Origin: FEN-1191 sp036490715
Lineage (GTDB): Bacteria > Pseudomonadota > Gammaproteobacteria > Steroidobacterales > Steroidobacteraceae
Direction: 5' to 3'
Length of the DNA stretch: 64,000 bases
NCBI GenBank assembly: GCA_036490715.1
Contig: DASXDL010000042.1
Coordinates: forward strand, 6,934-70,933
Shown: piece after piece, positions 39,886 through 48,466 of the stretch
Layout of the letters: every line of letters starts with the position of its first letter
Numbering within the stretch: position 1 is the first letter of the stretch
Translations under genes and position numbers: made by a program
Notes under the pieces: generated by a model
What the model saw: only the letters and a program-made list of their open reading frames with translations
Told to the model about the DNA's origin: nothing
Database searches by the model: none

Positions 39886-40995
39886 ATGACCCTCGAGGAG
39901 CTACGCCGCCGTCTGGATGAACTCGACCGGCAGCTGCTGCAGACCATCGCCGAGCGCCAAGCGACCAGCCGCGAGATTGCGCGCGTCAAGCGCGCCACCG
40001 GCTATCCCACCCGCGACTATGCGCGTGAGCGCGACGTCATCGTCGGCGCACGGGCGCGCGCCGAGGCCGTCGGGGTCTCGGGCGATCTGGCCGAGAGCAT
40101 GCTGCGGCTGCTGATTCGTTCCTCGCTCACCACCCAGGAGCAGGCCAGCGTCGCCGCGCACGGCAGCGGCAGCGGCCGGCGCGCGCTGGTGATCGGCGGC
40201 GCCGGCAAGATGGGCGGTTGGTTCGCGCAGTTCCTGACCTCGCAGGGCTTCGACGTCGAGATCGCCGATCCGAATGTCACCGCCGGCAGCGCCAAGACGA
40301 TGGCCGACTGGCGCAGCTCAGCATTGACGCACGATTACATCGTGGTGGCAGCGCCGCTCGGCATCACCAACACGATCTTGCAACAGATCGCGCAGCGCAA
40401 ACCCGCCGGCGTGGTATTCGATCTCGGCTCGCTCAAATCGCCGCTGCGAGCCGGGCTGGATGCGCTGCGCACCGCCGGCGTCGCGGTCACTTCGCTGCAT
40501 CCGATGTTCGGACCGAACACCGAGCTGCTGTCGGGGCGGCACGTGATCTTCATCGATCTGGGTAGCGCGCCGGCGCTGGCGCAGGCCCGCAGCCTGTTCG
40601 GCGCCACCATGGCCGAGCAGGTGGTCATGGGACTGGATGAACATGACCGGCTGATCGCGTACGTGCTGGGGCTGTCGCATGCGCTCAACATCGCCTTCTT
40701 TACCGCCTTGGCGGAGAGTGGCGAGGCCGCGCCACGCCTGGTGCAGCTCTCCAGCACCACGTTTGATGCGCAGTTCGATATCGCCAGCGATGTCGCGGCC
40801 GAGAGCCCGGAGCTGTACTTCGAGATTCAGTGCCTGAACGACTTCGGCGCCGAGTCGCTCGATGCGCTGGCGCGCGCGGTCGAGTCGGTGCGCAGCGCGG
40901 TGGCCAGCGGCGATCAGGCACGCTTCTCGGCGTTGATGCGCCAGGGGCTCGAGTACGTCAAGGGGCGGCGCGAAACCTCGGCACGCCGGGCGTAA
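39886..40995 (+). CDS. tyrA: Bifunctional chorismate mutase / prephenate dehydrogenase TyrA
   Basis: TyrA converts chorismate to prephenate and then to 4-hydroxyphenylpyruvate for tyrosine synthesis. The 369-residue product has an AroQ-type mutase at about 1-90 (LEELRRRLDELDRQLLQTIAERQ) and an NAD-binding dehydrogenase from VIGGAGKMGGWF (102-113) on, with SLKSP, SLHPMFGPN and VLGLSHALNIAFF. No ACT domain is evident. AGGAAC precedes the ATG. The stop converges on the FecCD permease with 22 nt between, containing a GC-rich palindrome. Confidence 0.95.
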   Translation: MTLEELRRRLDELDRQLLQTIAERQATSREIARVKRATGYPTRDYARERDVIVGARARAEAVGVSGDLAESMLRLLIRSSLTTQEQASVAAHGSGSGRRALVIGGAGKMGGWFAQFLTSQGFDVEIADPNVTAGSAKTMADWRSSALTHDYIVVAAPLGITNTILQQIAQRKPAGVVFDLGSLKSPLRAGLDALRTAGVAVTSLHPMFGPNTELLSGRHVIFIDLGSAPALAQARSLFGATMAEQVVMGLDEHDRLIAYVLGLSHALNIAFFTALAESGEAAPRLVQLSSTTFDAQFDIASDVAAESPELYFEIQCLNDFGAESLDALARAVESVRSAVASGDQARFSALMRQGLEYVKGRRETSARRA

Positions 40996-41017
40996 CGCGC
41001 GCGCCGCGCGCAGCGCC

Positions 41018-41989
41018 TTAGCGCGCGCGCTGACGCAGCATCAAAATGAAGACCGGGGCGCCGATCAGCGCCATCACCGCGCCCACCGGCAGCTGGCGCG
41101 GCTCGGCCACGGTGCGCCCGATCAGGTCAGCCAGGCACAGCAAGCTGCCGCCGGCGAGCGCCGCGGCCGGCGCGATCACCCGATGATCGCTAGTGTGAAG
41201 GCCGAGGCGCACGAGGTGCGGCGCGATCAGCCCAACGAAGCCGATCATGCCGCCGCCGATGACGGCGATCGAGGTCAGTGCTGCACTGAGCACGAACACC
41301 GACAGGCGCGCGGCCCCGGGCGAGATGCCCACCGTGACGCTGTGACGCTCGCCGGATCCGAGCACGTTGAGCCAGCGGCCGCCGACGAACGCCAGTACCA
41401 GCGTGGCGCCGGCAGCGATCAGCAGCAGCACCGGCCGCTGCGCCCAGCTCAGGTCGCCGGCCAGCCAGAACACCATGCCGCGCAGCTGACCGTTGTCGGC
41501 CAGCGTCAGTAACACCGTCAGCACCGCACCGCAGGCGCTGGCAAATACCACTCCGCACAGCAGCAGGCGCGTGGCGCCACCGCCGCGCGCCAGCAGCAGC
41601 ACCGCGAGCGCAACCAGGGTGCCACCGGCGGTGGCGTACGAATGCATGGCCGCGACTCCGGCGCCGAGCAGCATCCCGGACAGTGCGCCGATGGCCGCGC
41701 CGCCCGACACGCCCAGCACCAGCGGATCGGCCAGCGGATTGCGGAACAGTGCCTGCAGCAACACCCCCGATAGCGCCAGCAGGCTGCCGACGGCGAACCC
41801 GGCAATGGCGCGCGGCAGCCGCACCGTCTGCACGATCATGCGGCTGAAGTCATCGCCGCCGCCGAATGCCGCGCGCAGCGCCGTGGCCGGCGTCAGCCCG
41901 GCCGAACCCACCAGCAGCGCCGCGCCCAGGATGGCCAGGCTCACGGCCGCAAGGGCTGCCAGGCCCCACCAGTACTGGTTTCGCATCAT
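41018..41989 (-). CDS. FecCD/BtuC-family ABC transporter permease
   Basis: The 323-residue permease has about ten membrane helices. It carries RLPRAIAGFAVGSLLALSGVLLQALFRNPLADPLVLGVSGGA spread over about 67-108, MVFWLAGDLSW, and GMIGFVGLIAPHLVRL, the FecCD hallmarks. It would transport a chelated cofactor (B12, heme or siderophore) with the ATPase at 38321-39103. No periplasmic binding protein gene is seen. Starts at 41989 or 41986 are both possible. It diverges from rppH (80-nt gap). Confidence 0.9.
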   Translation of the reverse strand: MMRNQYWWGLAALAAVSLAILGAALLVGSAGLTPATALRAAFGGGDDFSRMIVQTVRLPRAIAGFAVGSLLALSGVLLQALFRNPLADPLVLGVSGGAAIGALSGMLLGAGVAAMHSYATAGGTLVALAVLLLARGGGATRLLLCGVVFASACGAVLTVLLTLADNGQLRGMVFWLAGDLSWAQRPVLLLIAAGATLVLAFVGGRWLNVLGSGERHSVTVGISPGAARLSVFVLSAALTSIAVIGGGMIGFVGLIAPHLVRLGLHTSDHRVIAPAAALAGGSLLCLADLIGRTVAEPRQLPVGAVMALIGAPVFILMLRQRAR

Positions 41990-42069
41990 CGGCTTAGGGT
42001 ACCGGATGCAGGTCGCATCCACCCGCTCGGTCGCTTGAGCGGCCCGCGTCGGCGGGGTAAAAGTGTCCC

Positions 42070-42627
42070 ATGAGCGACGTGATCGATCGCGACGGGTTTC
42101 GTGCCAACGTCGGCATGATGCTGCTGTCCGGGGACGGCCGCCTGTTCATTGCGCGGCGGGCCGGCGGCCGCGGCTGGCAGTTCCCCCAGGGCGGCATGCG
42201 GCGCGGCGAGAGCGACGAGGAATCGCTCTATCGGGAACTGCGCGAGGAGATTGGCCTAGGCCCACAGGACGTGCAGATCGTCGGCCGCACGCGCCACTGG
42301 CTGCGCTATCGCCTGCCGTCGCGATACGTGCGTCACAATGTGAAGCCCTTATGTCTAGGCCAGAAGCAGCGCTGGTTTCTGCTGCGGGTGCAGAGCGCCG
42401 AGGTCAGTTTCCGCTTCGATCTGACCTCGCAGCCGGAGTTTGACCGCTGGCGCTGGGTAGACTACTGGCAGCCAGTCCGCGAGGTGATCTATTTCAAGCG
42501 CGCAGTCTATACCCGGGCGCTGCACGAGCTCGGCCCGCTGGCCTTCCCCGACGGTCCGCCGCCCTACCCATCCTGGTGGCGCCGGCGCGCCGATCCAGCG
42601 TCACCTGCCGCCTCCGCGGCGCAGTGA
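42070..42627 (+). CDS. rppH: RNA pyrophosphohydrolase RppH
   Basis: RppH removes pyrophosphate from mRNA 5' ends and triggers RNase E decay. The 185-residue product starts with the conserved DRDGFRANVGMMLL, has WQFPQGG and a Nudix box at residues 41-63, then QRWFLLRV and the PEFDRWRWVDYW segment followed by VIYFKRAVY. The C-terminal approximately 25 residues are Pro/Ala-rich. The following gene starts 16 nt downstream. Confidence 0.96.
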   Translation: MSDVIDRDGFRANVGMMLLSGDGRLFIARRAGGRGWQFPQGGMRRGESDEESLYRELREEIGLGPQDVQIVGRTRHWLRYRLPSRYVRHNVKPLCLGQKQRWFLLRVQSAEVSFRFDLTSQPEFDRWRWVDYWQPVREVIYFKRAVYTRALHELGPLAFPDGPPPYPSWWRRRADPASPAASAAQ

Positions 42628-42643
42628 CTGAAGGGCGGCGCCC

Positions 42644-43369
42644 ATGGAGATTCCGGGCAGGCTGGTCGTCCGCACCTACGCGCCCGCACGCCGCTGGATC
42701 ACGCTGGCGATCCTGATGCTGCTGAGCGCGCTGGCTCTGTACGTGGCCTTCGAACTGGGTCGCTACAAGGCCGGCTATGACGCCATGCAGGCCGCCGCCG
42801 AGCGCGAGGCCCTGCAACAGCAGATCAGCCAGCTGCAGCAGAGCGAACACGAGACCCGGATCAAGCTGGCCGCCGCCGAGGAGGGCCGCGTGGCCGAGGT
42901 GCGCGAGCGCTCCGAGCTGGCGCGTACCATCGGCGAGCTGCAGGCGCAGGTGGAAACCCAGCAGCAGGACGTCGAGTTCTATCGCGGGGTGCTGGCGCAG
43001 CCAGGCCAGCTGCAGGAGGTGCTGGTCGGGGTGCAGCAGTTTCACATCGCGCCGCTGCCGGGCCTGCAGAAGTACGCGCTGCGCTTCAGCTTGAGCCGCC
43101 TGCAGCGTCCCGGCGAGCCGATCAGCGGCGACCTGGGGATTACCGTCGATGGCACCCGCGACGGCGGCCCGGTGAGTGCCGACCTGGCGCTGCTGACCGG
43201 AGGTCAGAACCAGCTCGGCTTCAATTTCCGCTACACCACCGGCGTCGATCAGCCGGTCACGCTGCCGGCGGATTTCAAACCGGATCGCGTCACCATTGAA
43301 GTGCGACCGGAACACAAGGGTGTGGCACCCTATCGACGTACGTTCGTCTGGACCGTCGATCCGAACTGA
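42644..43369 (+). CDS. Membrane-anchored coiled-coil protein (DUF6776-like)
   Basis: The 241-residue protein has one transmembrane helix (about residues 18-38), a Gln/Glu-rich coiled coil (about 50-110) and a C-terminal soluble beta-rich domain with QVETQQQDVEFYRGVL and LQKYALRFSLSRLQRPGEPISGD split across about 100-170. It resembles conserved gammaproteobacterial proteins found beside bactofilins; no function is known. It precedes the bactofilin by 21 nt, so the two are likely co-transcribed and may work together at the envelope. Confidence 0.75.
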   Translation: MEIPGRLVVRTYAPARRWITLAILMLLSALALYVAFELGRYKAGYDAMQAAAEREALQQQISQLQQSEHETRIKLAAAEEGRVAEVRERSELARTIGELQAQVETQQQDVEFYRGVLAQPGQLQEVLVGVQQFHIAPLPGLQKYALRFSLSRLQRPGEPISGDLGITVDGTRDGGPVSADLALLTGGQNQLGFNFRYTTGVDQPVTLPADFKPDRVTIEVRPEHKGVAPYRRTFVWTVDPN

Positions 43370-43390
43370 AGCCGCCGGCGGGGGAGGGGC

Positions 43391-43768
43391 ATGTTCAAGC
43401 GTCGTGAAAAAGAAACGGTGGGCCGCATCGATACCCTGATCGGCCGCACCGCCAGCGTCGAGGGCGACATCGATTTCGCCGGCGGTCTGCACGTTGACGG
43501 TCGCATCATGGGCAGCGTGCGCGCCACCGATGCCGCCGCCGCCTCACTCTCGGTCAGTGAGCATGGCGTCATCGAGGGCTCGGTCGAGGCACCCAACGTG
43601 GTCGTCAACGGCCGCGTTAACGGCGACATCTTTGGCCGCGAACGCGTGGTGCTGGGAGGCAAGGCGCGGGTGCGCGGCAACGTGCATTACGGTGTCATCG
43701 AGATGGCGCTGGGCGCGGAGATCAGCGGCAAGCTGGTGCCACGCAACGACGAGCCGGCGACCCCGTAG
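43391..43768 (+). CDS. Bactofilin (polymer-forming cytoskeletal protein)
   Basis: The 125-residue protein has the beta-helical bactofilin core: VGRIDTLIGRTASVEGDIDF, GGLHVDGRIMGSV, HGVIEGSVEAPNVVVNGRVNGDIFGRERVVLG and ARVRGNVHYGVIEMALGAEISGKL, in repeating about 17-residue rungs. Bactofilins form membrane-associated filaments that localise cell-wall enzymes. GGGGAGGGG lies just before the ATG. In many gammaproteobacteria this gene directly precedes erpA, but here erpA is 12.9 kb away. Confidence 0.95.
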   Translation: MFKRREKETVGRIDTLIGRTASVEGDIDFAGGLHVDGRIMGSVRATDAAAASLSVSEHGVIEGSVEAPNVVVNGRVNGDIFGRERVVLGGKARVRGNVHYGVIEMALGAEISGKLVPRNDEPATP

Positions 43769-43797
43769 GGCCAGCGCCAGTCGGCATCAGAGTCGCC

Positions 43798-46620
43798 GTG
43801 ATTCAACCAACCCCTGGCGGTCCGCGCGTGCTCGGCCACGATCGCGCACCGCGCCGGCGCCGCACCGGCCTGATCGTGCTGGCGATCGTGGCAGCGTTAT
43901 ATCTGGGCGGTGGCGGCCTGGTGTCGTACTACGTCGACTCGCTGTGGTTCGATGCGCTGGGCTACGGCAGCGTGTTCTGGACCCGGCTGAATCTGCAGGC
44001 GGAAATCTTCGCGCTGTTCGCGCTGCTGAGCTTCGGCGCGGTGTACGGCGGCTACCGGCTGCTCAAGCCGCCGCGCTTCGATGAGCTGGTCGGTGGCCGG
44101 ATCCTGGTCAATCAGCAGTGGGTGCAGCTGCCGATCGAACCGGCTCTGAACCTGATCGCGCTGGGACTGGCGCTGGTGATCGCATTCGGCAACGCCGCCA
44201 GCATGACCTCGAGCTGGAATAGCTTCGCGCTCTACCTGCACGCGCCGGCCGCCAGCGGTGCGGCAGTCGGTAGCGATCCGATCTTCGGCCGCCCGCTCGG
44301 CTTCTATCTGTTCACGTTGCCGGTATGGCAACTGCTGGCCGGCTGGCTGCTGACGCTGAGCGTGATCGCCTGCGTGATGGCGGGGCTGTTCGTGCTCGCC
44401 AGTGCGCGCTCGCAACGCGCGCTCGAGCGCGGTTTGGCGGAAGTGCAACCGCGGTTGTGGCGCGGCACCGCGATTGCGCTGGCGGTGCTGCTGCTGGTGC
44501 TGGCGCTGCGGGTGTTTCTTGGCCGCTACGAGCGCCTGTTTCAGGACTTCACCATTTTTTCCGGTGTCGATTACACCGACGCGCACGTCACGCTCAGCGG
44601 CGCGCTGTTGATCGGTGCGGCGCTGGTGCTGGGAGCGCTGATCGCGCTGAGCAGCGCGCTACGCGCGCCCGGCCCGCGCTGGTTGCTATTGGCGGTGTTG
44701 CCCGCGATCGGCTGCTACCTGCTGGTCGGGTTGGTGTCCTGGTACGTCAGCAGTTTCATCGTCAAGCCGAACCAGCTGGTGCGCGAGCGCCCCTACATCC
44801 GTTACAACATCGACATGACGCGCCGCGCATACGCGCTTGATCGAATCGAGGCGCACGCCTTCCCGGCCGAGACTGGCGTGGCCGCGCTCGATGCCGCCGA
44901 CAATCAGGCCACGCTGCAAAACATCAGGCTGTGGGACTGGCGCGCACTGCAGGACACGCTGCGACAGATCCAGGAGATCCGCACCTACTACGATTTTCCC
45001 GATCTGGACATCGATCGCTACATGGTCGGCGGCGCGGTGCGGCAGATGATGCTGGCGGTGCGCGAACTCAACATCGACAAGCTGCCCGCCAGCAGCCGCA
45101 ACTGGATCAATGAGAAGCTGATCTACACCCACGGCTACGGCGTCACGATGAATCCGGTGGACGGTTTCACCGCCGAGGGCCTGCCGGAGCTGCTGCTGAG
45201 CAATATGCCGATACAAAGCACGGTGCCCGATATCAAGGTGACGCGCCCGGAGGTCTACTTCGGCGAGCTCACCACGACCGACGTGTACGTGCGCACGCGG
45301 CAGAAGGAATTCAACTATCCGCAGGGCGACAGCAACAATCTGAGCACCTACCAGGGCGACGGCGGCATTCGTCTGGGCGGACTGCTGCGGCGCGTGCTGA
45401 TCGCCTATGACCGCGGCGATATCACCAAGCTGCCGTTTAGTGATGACGTCAGGCCGGACAGTCAGTTGCTGATGCGGCGCGAACTGCACGAGCGGGTGCA
45501 GGAGCTGGCGCCGTTCCTGACGCTCGATCCCGATCCGTATATCGTCGTGGGCGATGACGGACGGCTGTACTGGATGATGGATGCGTTCACGACCGCGTCG
45601 ACGTATCCGTACGCGCGCCGCTATCGGCTCGGTGGCGACACCATCAATTACCTGCGTAACAGCGTCAAGGTGGTGATCGATGCGTACACCGGGGCCACCA
45701 CGCTGTACGTGTTCGACAACGACGACCCGGTGATCGCCGCCTACCGCGCGCTGTTTCCGACGCTGTTCGCGGACGCCGCGGCGATGCCGGCGACACTGCG
45801 CCGGCACGTGCGCTATCCGGAGCTGCTGCTGCAGGTGCAGGCGGCGGTCTTCGGTCTCTACCACATGACCGATCCGGACGTGTTCTACAACCGCGAGGAT
45901 CTGTGGACCATCGCCACCGAGATCGGCACCACCGAGCAGCGCCAGCAGATCGTGGAACCGAACTACGTGCTGATGACGCTGCCGGGAGAGCACACCACCG
46001 AATTCATCGGCATCATGCCGTTCACACCCGCCAACCGAAACAACCTGATCGGCTGGATCGCTGGCCGCAGCGACGGCGAGCACTATGGTCAGGCGGTGGT
46101 GTACGACTTCCCCAAGACCCGCCTGATCGACGGCCCGCTGCAGATCGAGGCCCGCATCGATCAGAACGCGCAGTTGTCGGCGCAGCTGTCGCTGTGGAAC
46201 CAACAGGGCTCGCACGTGCGCCGCGGCAGCCTGATCGTGATTCCGATCGGACGCGCACTGTTGTACGCCGAGCCGATCTATCTGCAGGCTGATCGAAGTC
46301 CGATGCCGGAACTGCGCATCGTGGTGCTGGCGGTGCAGGATCGGCTGGCCTACGGTCCGACGTTTCAGGCGGCGATGGCGGCGATGTTCGGTGGTGCGCC
46401 CTCGACCCTGAACGCTCAGGCCGCGGTCGAACCGTCGATCGCCGCACCCGCACCCGCAGCGCAGCCGAGCGCCGCTGATCTGCCGACGCTGATCGACGAT
46501 GCGGCCCGCGACCTGTCCGACTATCAGCAGCTGACCGCGGCCGGCAAGCTCGGCGAGGCCGGACAAAAACTCGAGCAGCTCAAGCGCAAGCTCGAGCAAC
46601 TACAACGACGCCGACCATAG
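43798..46620 (+). CDS. UPF0182 family membrane protein
   Basis: The 940-residue protein has about seven N-terminal membrane segments (residues 24-320) with YYVDSLWFDALGYGSVFWTR, then a large soluble domain with VKPNQLVRERPYIRYNIDMTR, RLWDWRALQDTLRQIQEIRTYYDFPDLDIDRY in modified spacing (about 375-410) and SVKVVIDAYTGATTLYV. This is the UPF0182/COG1615 family; its function is unknown. GTG 43798 is the only reasonable start. It ends with a Gln/Lys/Leu coiled-coil-like tail. Confidence 0.93.
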   Translation: MIQPTPGGPRVLGHDRAPRRRRTGLIVLAIVAALYLGGGGLVSYYVDSLWFDALGYGSVFWTRLNLQAEIFALFALLSFGAVYGGYRLLKPPRFDELVGGRILVNQQWVQLPIEPALNLIALGLALVIAFGNAASMTSSWNSFALYLHAPAASGAAVGSDPIFGRPLGFYLFTLPVWQLLAGWLLTLSVIACVMAGLFVLASARSQRALERGLAEVQPRLWRGTAIALAVLLLVLALRVFLGRYERLFQDFTIFSGVDYTDAHVTLSGALLIGAALVLGALIALSSALRAPGPRWLLLAVLPAIGCYLLVGLVSWYVSSFIVKPNQLVRERPYIRYNIDMTRRAYALDRIEAHAFPAETGVAALDAADNQATLQNIRLWDWRALQDTLRQIQEIRTYYDFPDLDIDRYMVGGAVRQMMLAVRELNIDKLPASSRNWINEKLIYTHGYGVTMNPVDGFTAEGLPELLLSNMPIQSTVPDIKVTRPEVYFGELTTTDVYVRTRQKEFNYPQGDSNNLSTYQGDGGIRLGGLLRRVLIAYDRGDITKLPFSDDVRPDSQLLMRRELHERVQELAPFLTLDPDPYIVVGDDGRLYWMMDAFTTASTYPYARRYRLGGDTINYLRNSVKVVIDAYTGATTLYVFDNDDPVIAAYRALFPTLFADAAAMPATLRRHVRYPELLLQVQAAVFGLYHMTDPDVFYNREDLWTIATEIGTTEQRQQIVEPNYVLMTLPGEHTTEFIGIMPFTPANRNNLIGWIAGRSDGEHYGQAVVYDFPKTRLIDGPLQIEARIDQNAQLSAQLSLWNQQGSHVRRGSLIVIPIGRALLYAEPIYLQADRSPMPELRIVVLAVQDRLAYGPTFQAAMAAMFGGAPSTLNAQAAVEPSIAAPAPAAQPSAADLPTLIDDAARDLSDYQQLTAAGKLGEAGQKLEQLKRKLEQLQRRRP

Positions 46621-46634
46621 CGGCGCAGTAACGA

Positions 46635-46680
46635 GTTTTGCGCTTTACGGCGCAAAGCGGGAACAAGCGCGCTCGCGCTT
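46635..46680 (+). terminator. Two tandem hairpins after the UPF0182 gene
   Basis: TTTGCGC and GCGCAAA (46637-46656, extendable by G-U and G-C pairs to 46635-46658) form a stem with a 6-nt loop. AAGCGC and GCGCTT (46665-46680) form another with a 4-nt loop followed by TGTC. Neither has a long T-run, so termination may be incomplete. The rest of the 232-nt gap holds TCAGCG direct repeats and no gene. Confidence 0.4.
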
Positions 46681-46852
46681 TGTCAATCGGAGCTTCGCCG
46701 GGACTTCTCATCAGCGTGCCGCGGGTCAGCGTATCAGCGGAAACGCTGTGGCGCGCGAGCCGCAATGTCCCGCGAAAATAAGCCATCGAAGGCTGTTTTT
46801 GCCTTTGTAATCTGTGGCCTTGAACAAGGACGCGAGATATCGTCCGGGCAAC

Positions 46853-48466
46853 ATGAATACCTCAGCGCCTCGGTTTCTGCTGATCGGTCCGTACGATCCG
46901 CATTGCGGCGAATACACCTTTCTGGCGCCGCCGCTCGGCGTCTGGCGACTGGCCGGAGTGCTCGCGGCCGCGGGCGTGTACGCGCGCGTGTTCGATCCGA
47001 ATTGCTGCGTCGGTTCGCCGCAGCGCGCACTCGAACGTGAACTGGCGCGCGAGAGCTGGGACGCGATCGGCGTTTCGACCACCGGCATGACGCTGCGCTT
47101 CGATCTGGAGCTGGCGCATATTGCGCGGCGCGTCGCCCCGAATGCACTGCTGATCGCCGGCGGCATGGAGGCCACGTTCCGCGCCGAGCTGATGTTCGAA
47201 CTCGGTCCCTTCGATCTGGTGGTGCTCGGTGAAGGCGAACGGCCGCTGCTGGCGCTGGCCGAACGCATCCGCACCGCGGCATCGGTCGGCGGCATCGCCG
47301 GCACCGCGCAGCGCGGCGCTGGGGGCGCTCTGGTGCGCGTCCCACAGCCGGCACTGGATCGCGCGGCGCTGCGCGGCGCAATTTTCAGCACGCCCTACGA
47401 GCAGATGCCGTACGAGGCCTACTGGGAACGACTGGAACGCGCCTACCGGGTCGGTGCCCTGCCGAGCAAGGCGGCGCGCGAGGCGCAGCTGGCCGAGATC
47501 CGCTCGGTGCGCCTGATTACGCTGAACTACTGCCCGATGGCCTGCAGCTTCTGTTCGGCCACCAACTTCCTGCATCAGGCCCAGGGTAGCGTCGCCGCAC
47601 TGGCGCGGCTGGACGCGGATGAATGCCTGCAGATGATCCGGCGCATCCTGGCCGCGCATCCGCGTACCCGCACGGTCATCTTCCAGGATGACATCTTTGC
47701 CTTCACCCGCGACAACCGCGTGCTGGCACTGTGCGAGGGCATCATCGCCGCCAAGGCACGCGGCGAGCTGCCGCCGGCGCTGCAATTCATCAGCACCAAC
47801 CGCATCGACGCCATGTCGGTGGAGCGGCTCAGCGCGATGCGGCGCGCCGGATTTCGGGTACTTGGCTTCGGCATCGAGAATTTCTCGCGCGACGTGCTGG
47901 CCGAATTCAACAAGGCACACATCCATCCGCACATCGAGCCGATGCTCGCGGCCGCGCTCGACAACGGCATCACGCCGTTCCTGGACCTGATTCTCAGTTC
48001 GCCGCGCTCGTCGCTGCGCGACGTGACCGAGACGCTGCGGCAAGCGTACCGCTGGCTGCGCCGCGGCTGTGAGATCGGCATGTACCCGTACATCATTCCA
48101 TTTTCAGGCTCGGCACTGGCGCAGGATCCGGCGCTGCGGCCGCACACGGTGTCGGTGCGCCGCCGCGTCCATGGCACCAACGTGCAGTGGGATCAGGCCG
48201 CCAAGATCCTGCCGATCGATCCGCTGGTGCGCGCCGCGATTCTGGAAATTGAAGCCGGATTCGAACGGCTGCTGGAACGGCTCGAGGGTACCGTGGCGCA
48301 TGTACCCTCGCGCGTGCGCTCGCTGTTGTGGATTCAGAGTGCTGTGCCGGTGATGGCTGGATACGGCGAGGTGATCGCCGATCCGAGCGAGGTGCGCGCC
48401 GAATTACAGGCGCGCCTGCCGATCCTGACCAGGATGACGGCGCCCGCGGCCGTCGCCGTGCCGTGA
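46853..48466 (+). CDS. B12-binding-domain radical SAM protein (first gene of seven-gene cluster)
   Basis: The 537-residue protein has an N-terminal cobalamin-binding-like Rossmann domain (about 1-160; FLLIGPYDPHCGEYTFLAPP, split by positions 8-27, and LVVLGEGERPLLAL) and a radical SAM core with the cluster motif CPMACSFC (Cys227, 231, 234). Such proteins methylate or rearrange unactivated carbons in lipids, tetrapyrroles and natural products. No DxHxxG motif is obvious, as is common in this class. MNTSAPRF at 46853 is the preferred start. The stop overlaps the GT2 gene (GTGA). Substrate unknown. Confidence 0.85.
   Translation: MNTSAPRFLLIGPYDPHCGEYTFLAPPLGVWRLAGVLAAAGVYARVFDPNCCVGSPQRALERELARESWDAIGVSTTGMTLRFDLELAHIARRVAPNALLIAGGMEATFRAELMFELGPFDLVVLGEGERPLLALAERIRTAASVGGIAGTAQRGAGGALVRVPQPALDRAALRGAIFSTPYEQMPYEAYWERLERAYRVGALPSKAAREAQLAEIRSVRLITLNYCPMACSFCSATNFLHQAQGSVAALARLDADECLQMIRRILAAHPRTRTVIFQDDIFAFTRDNRVLALCEGIIAAKARGELPPALQFISTNRIDAMSVERLSAMRRAGFRVLGFGIENFSRDVLAEFNKAHIHPHIEPMLAAALDNGITPFLDLILSSPRSSLRDVTETLRQAYRWLRRGCEIGMYPYIIPFSGSALAQDPALRPHTVSVRRRVHGTNVQWDQAAKILPIDPLVRAAILEIEAGFERLLERLEGTVAHVPSRVRSLLWIQSAVPVMAGYGEVIADPSEVRAELQARLPILTRMTAPAAVAVP

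Noticed and set aside
40998..41032. GCGCGCGC palindromes between tyrA and the permease as a terminator
   Set aside because: The alternating GC sequence can pair in many ways and lacks a T-run; it overlaps the end of the permease gene.
44686..46599. 637-codon open frame antisense to the UPF0182 gene
   Set aside because: It is a shadow frame in GC-rich DNA, with biased Arg/His/Val/Gln composition and no motif; the sense frame is a recognised family.
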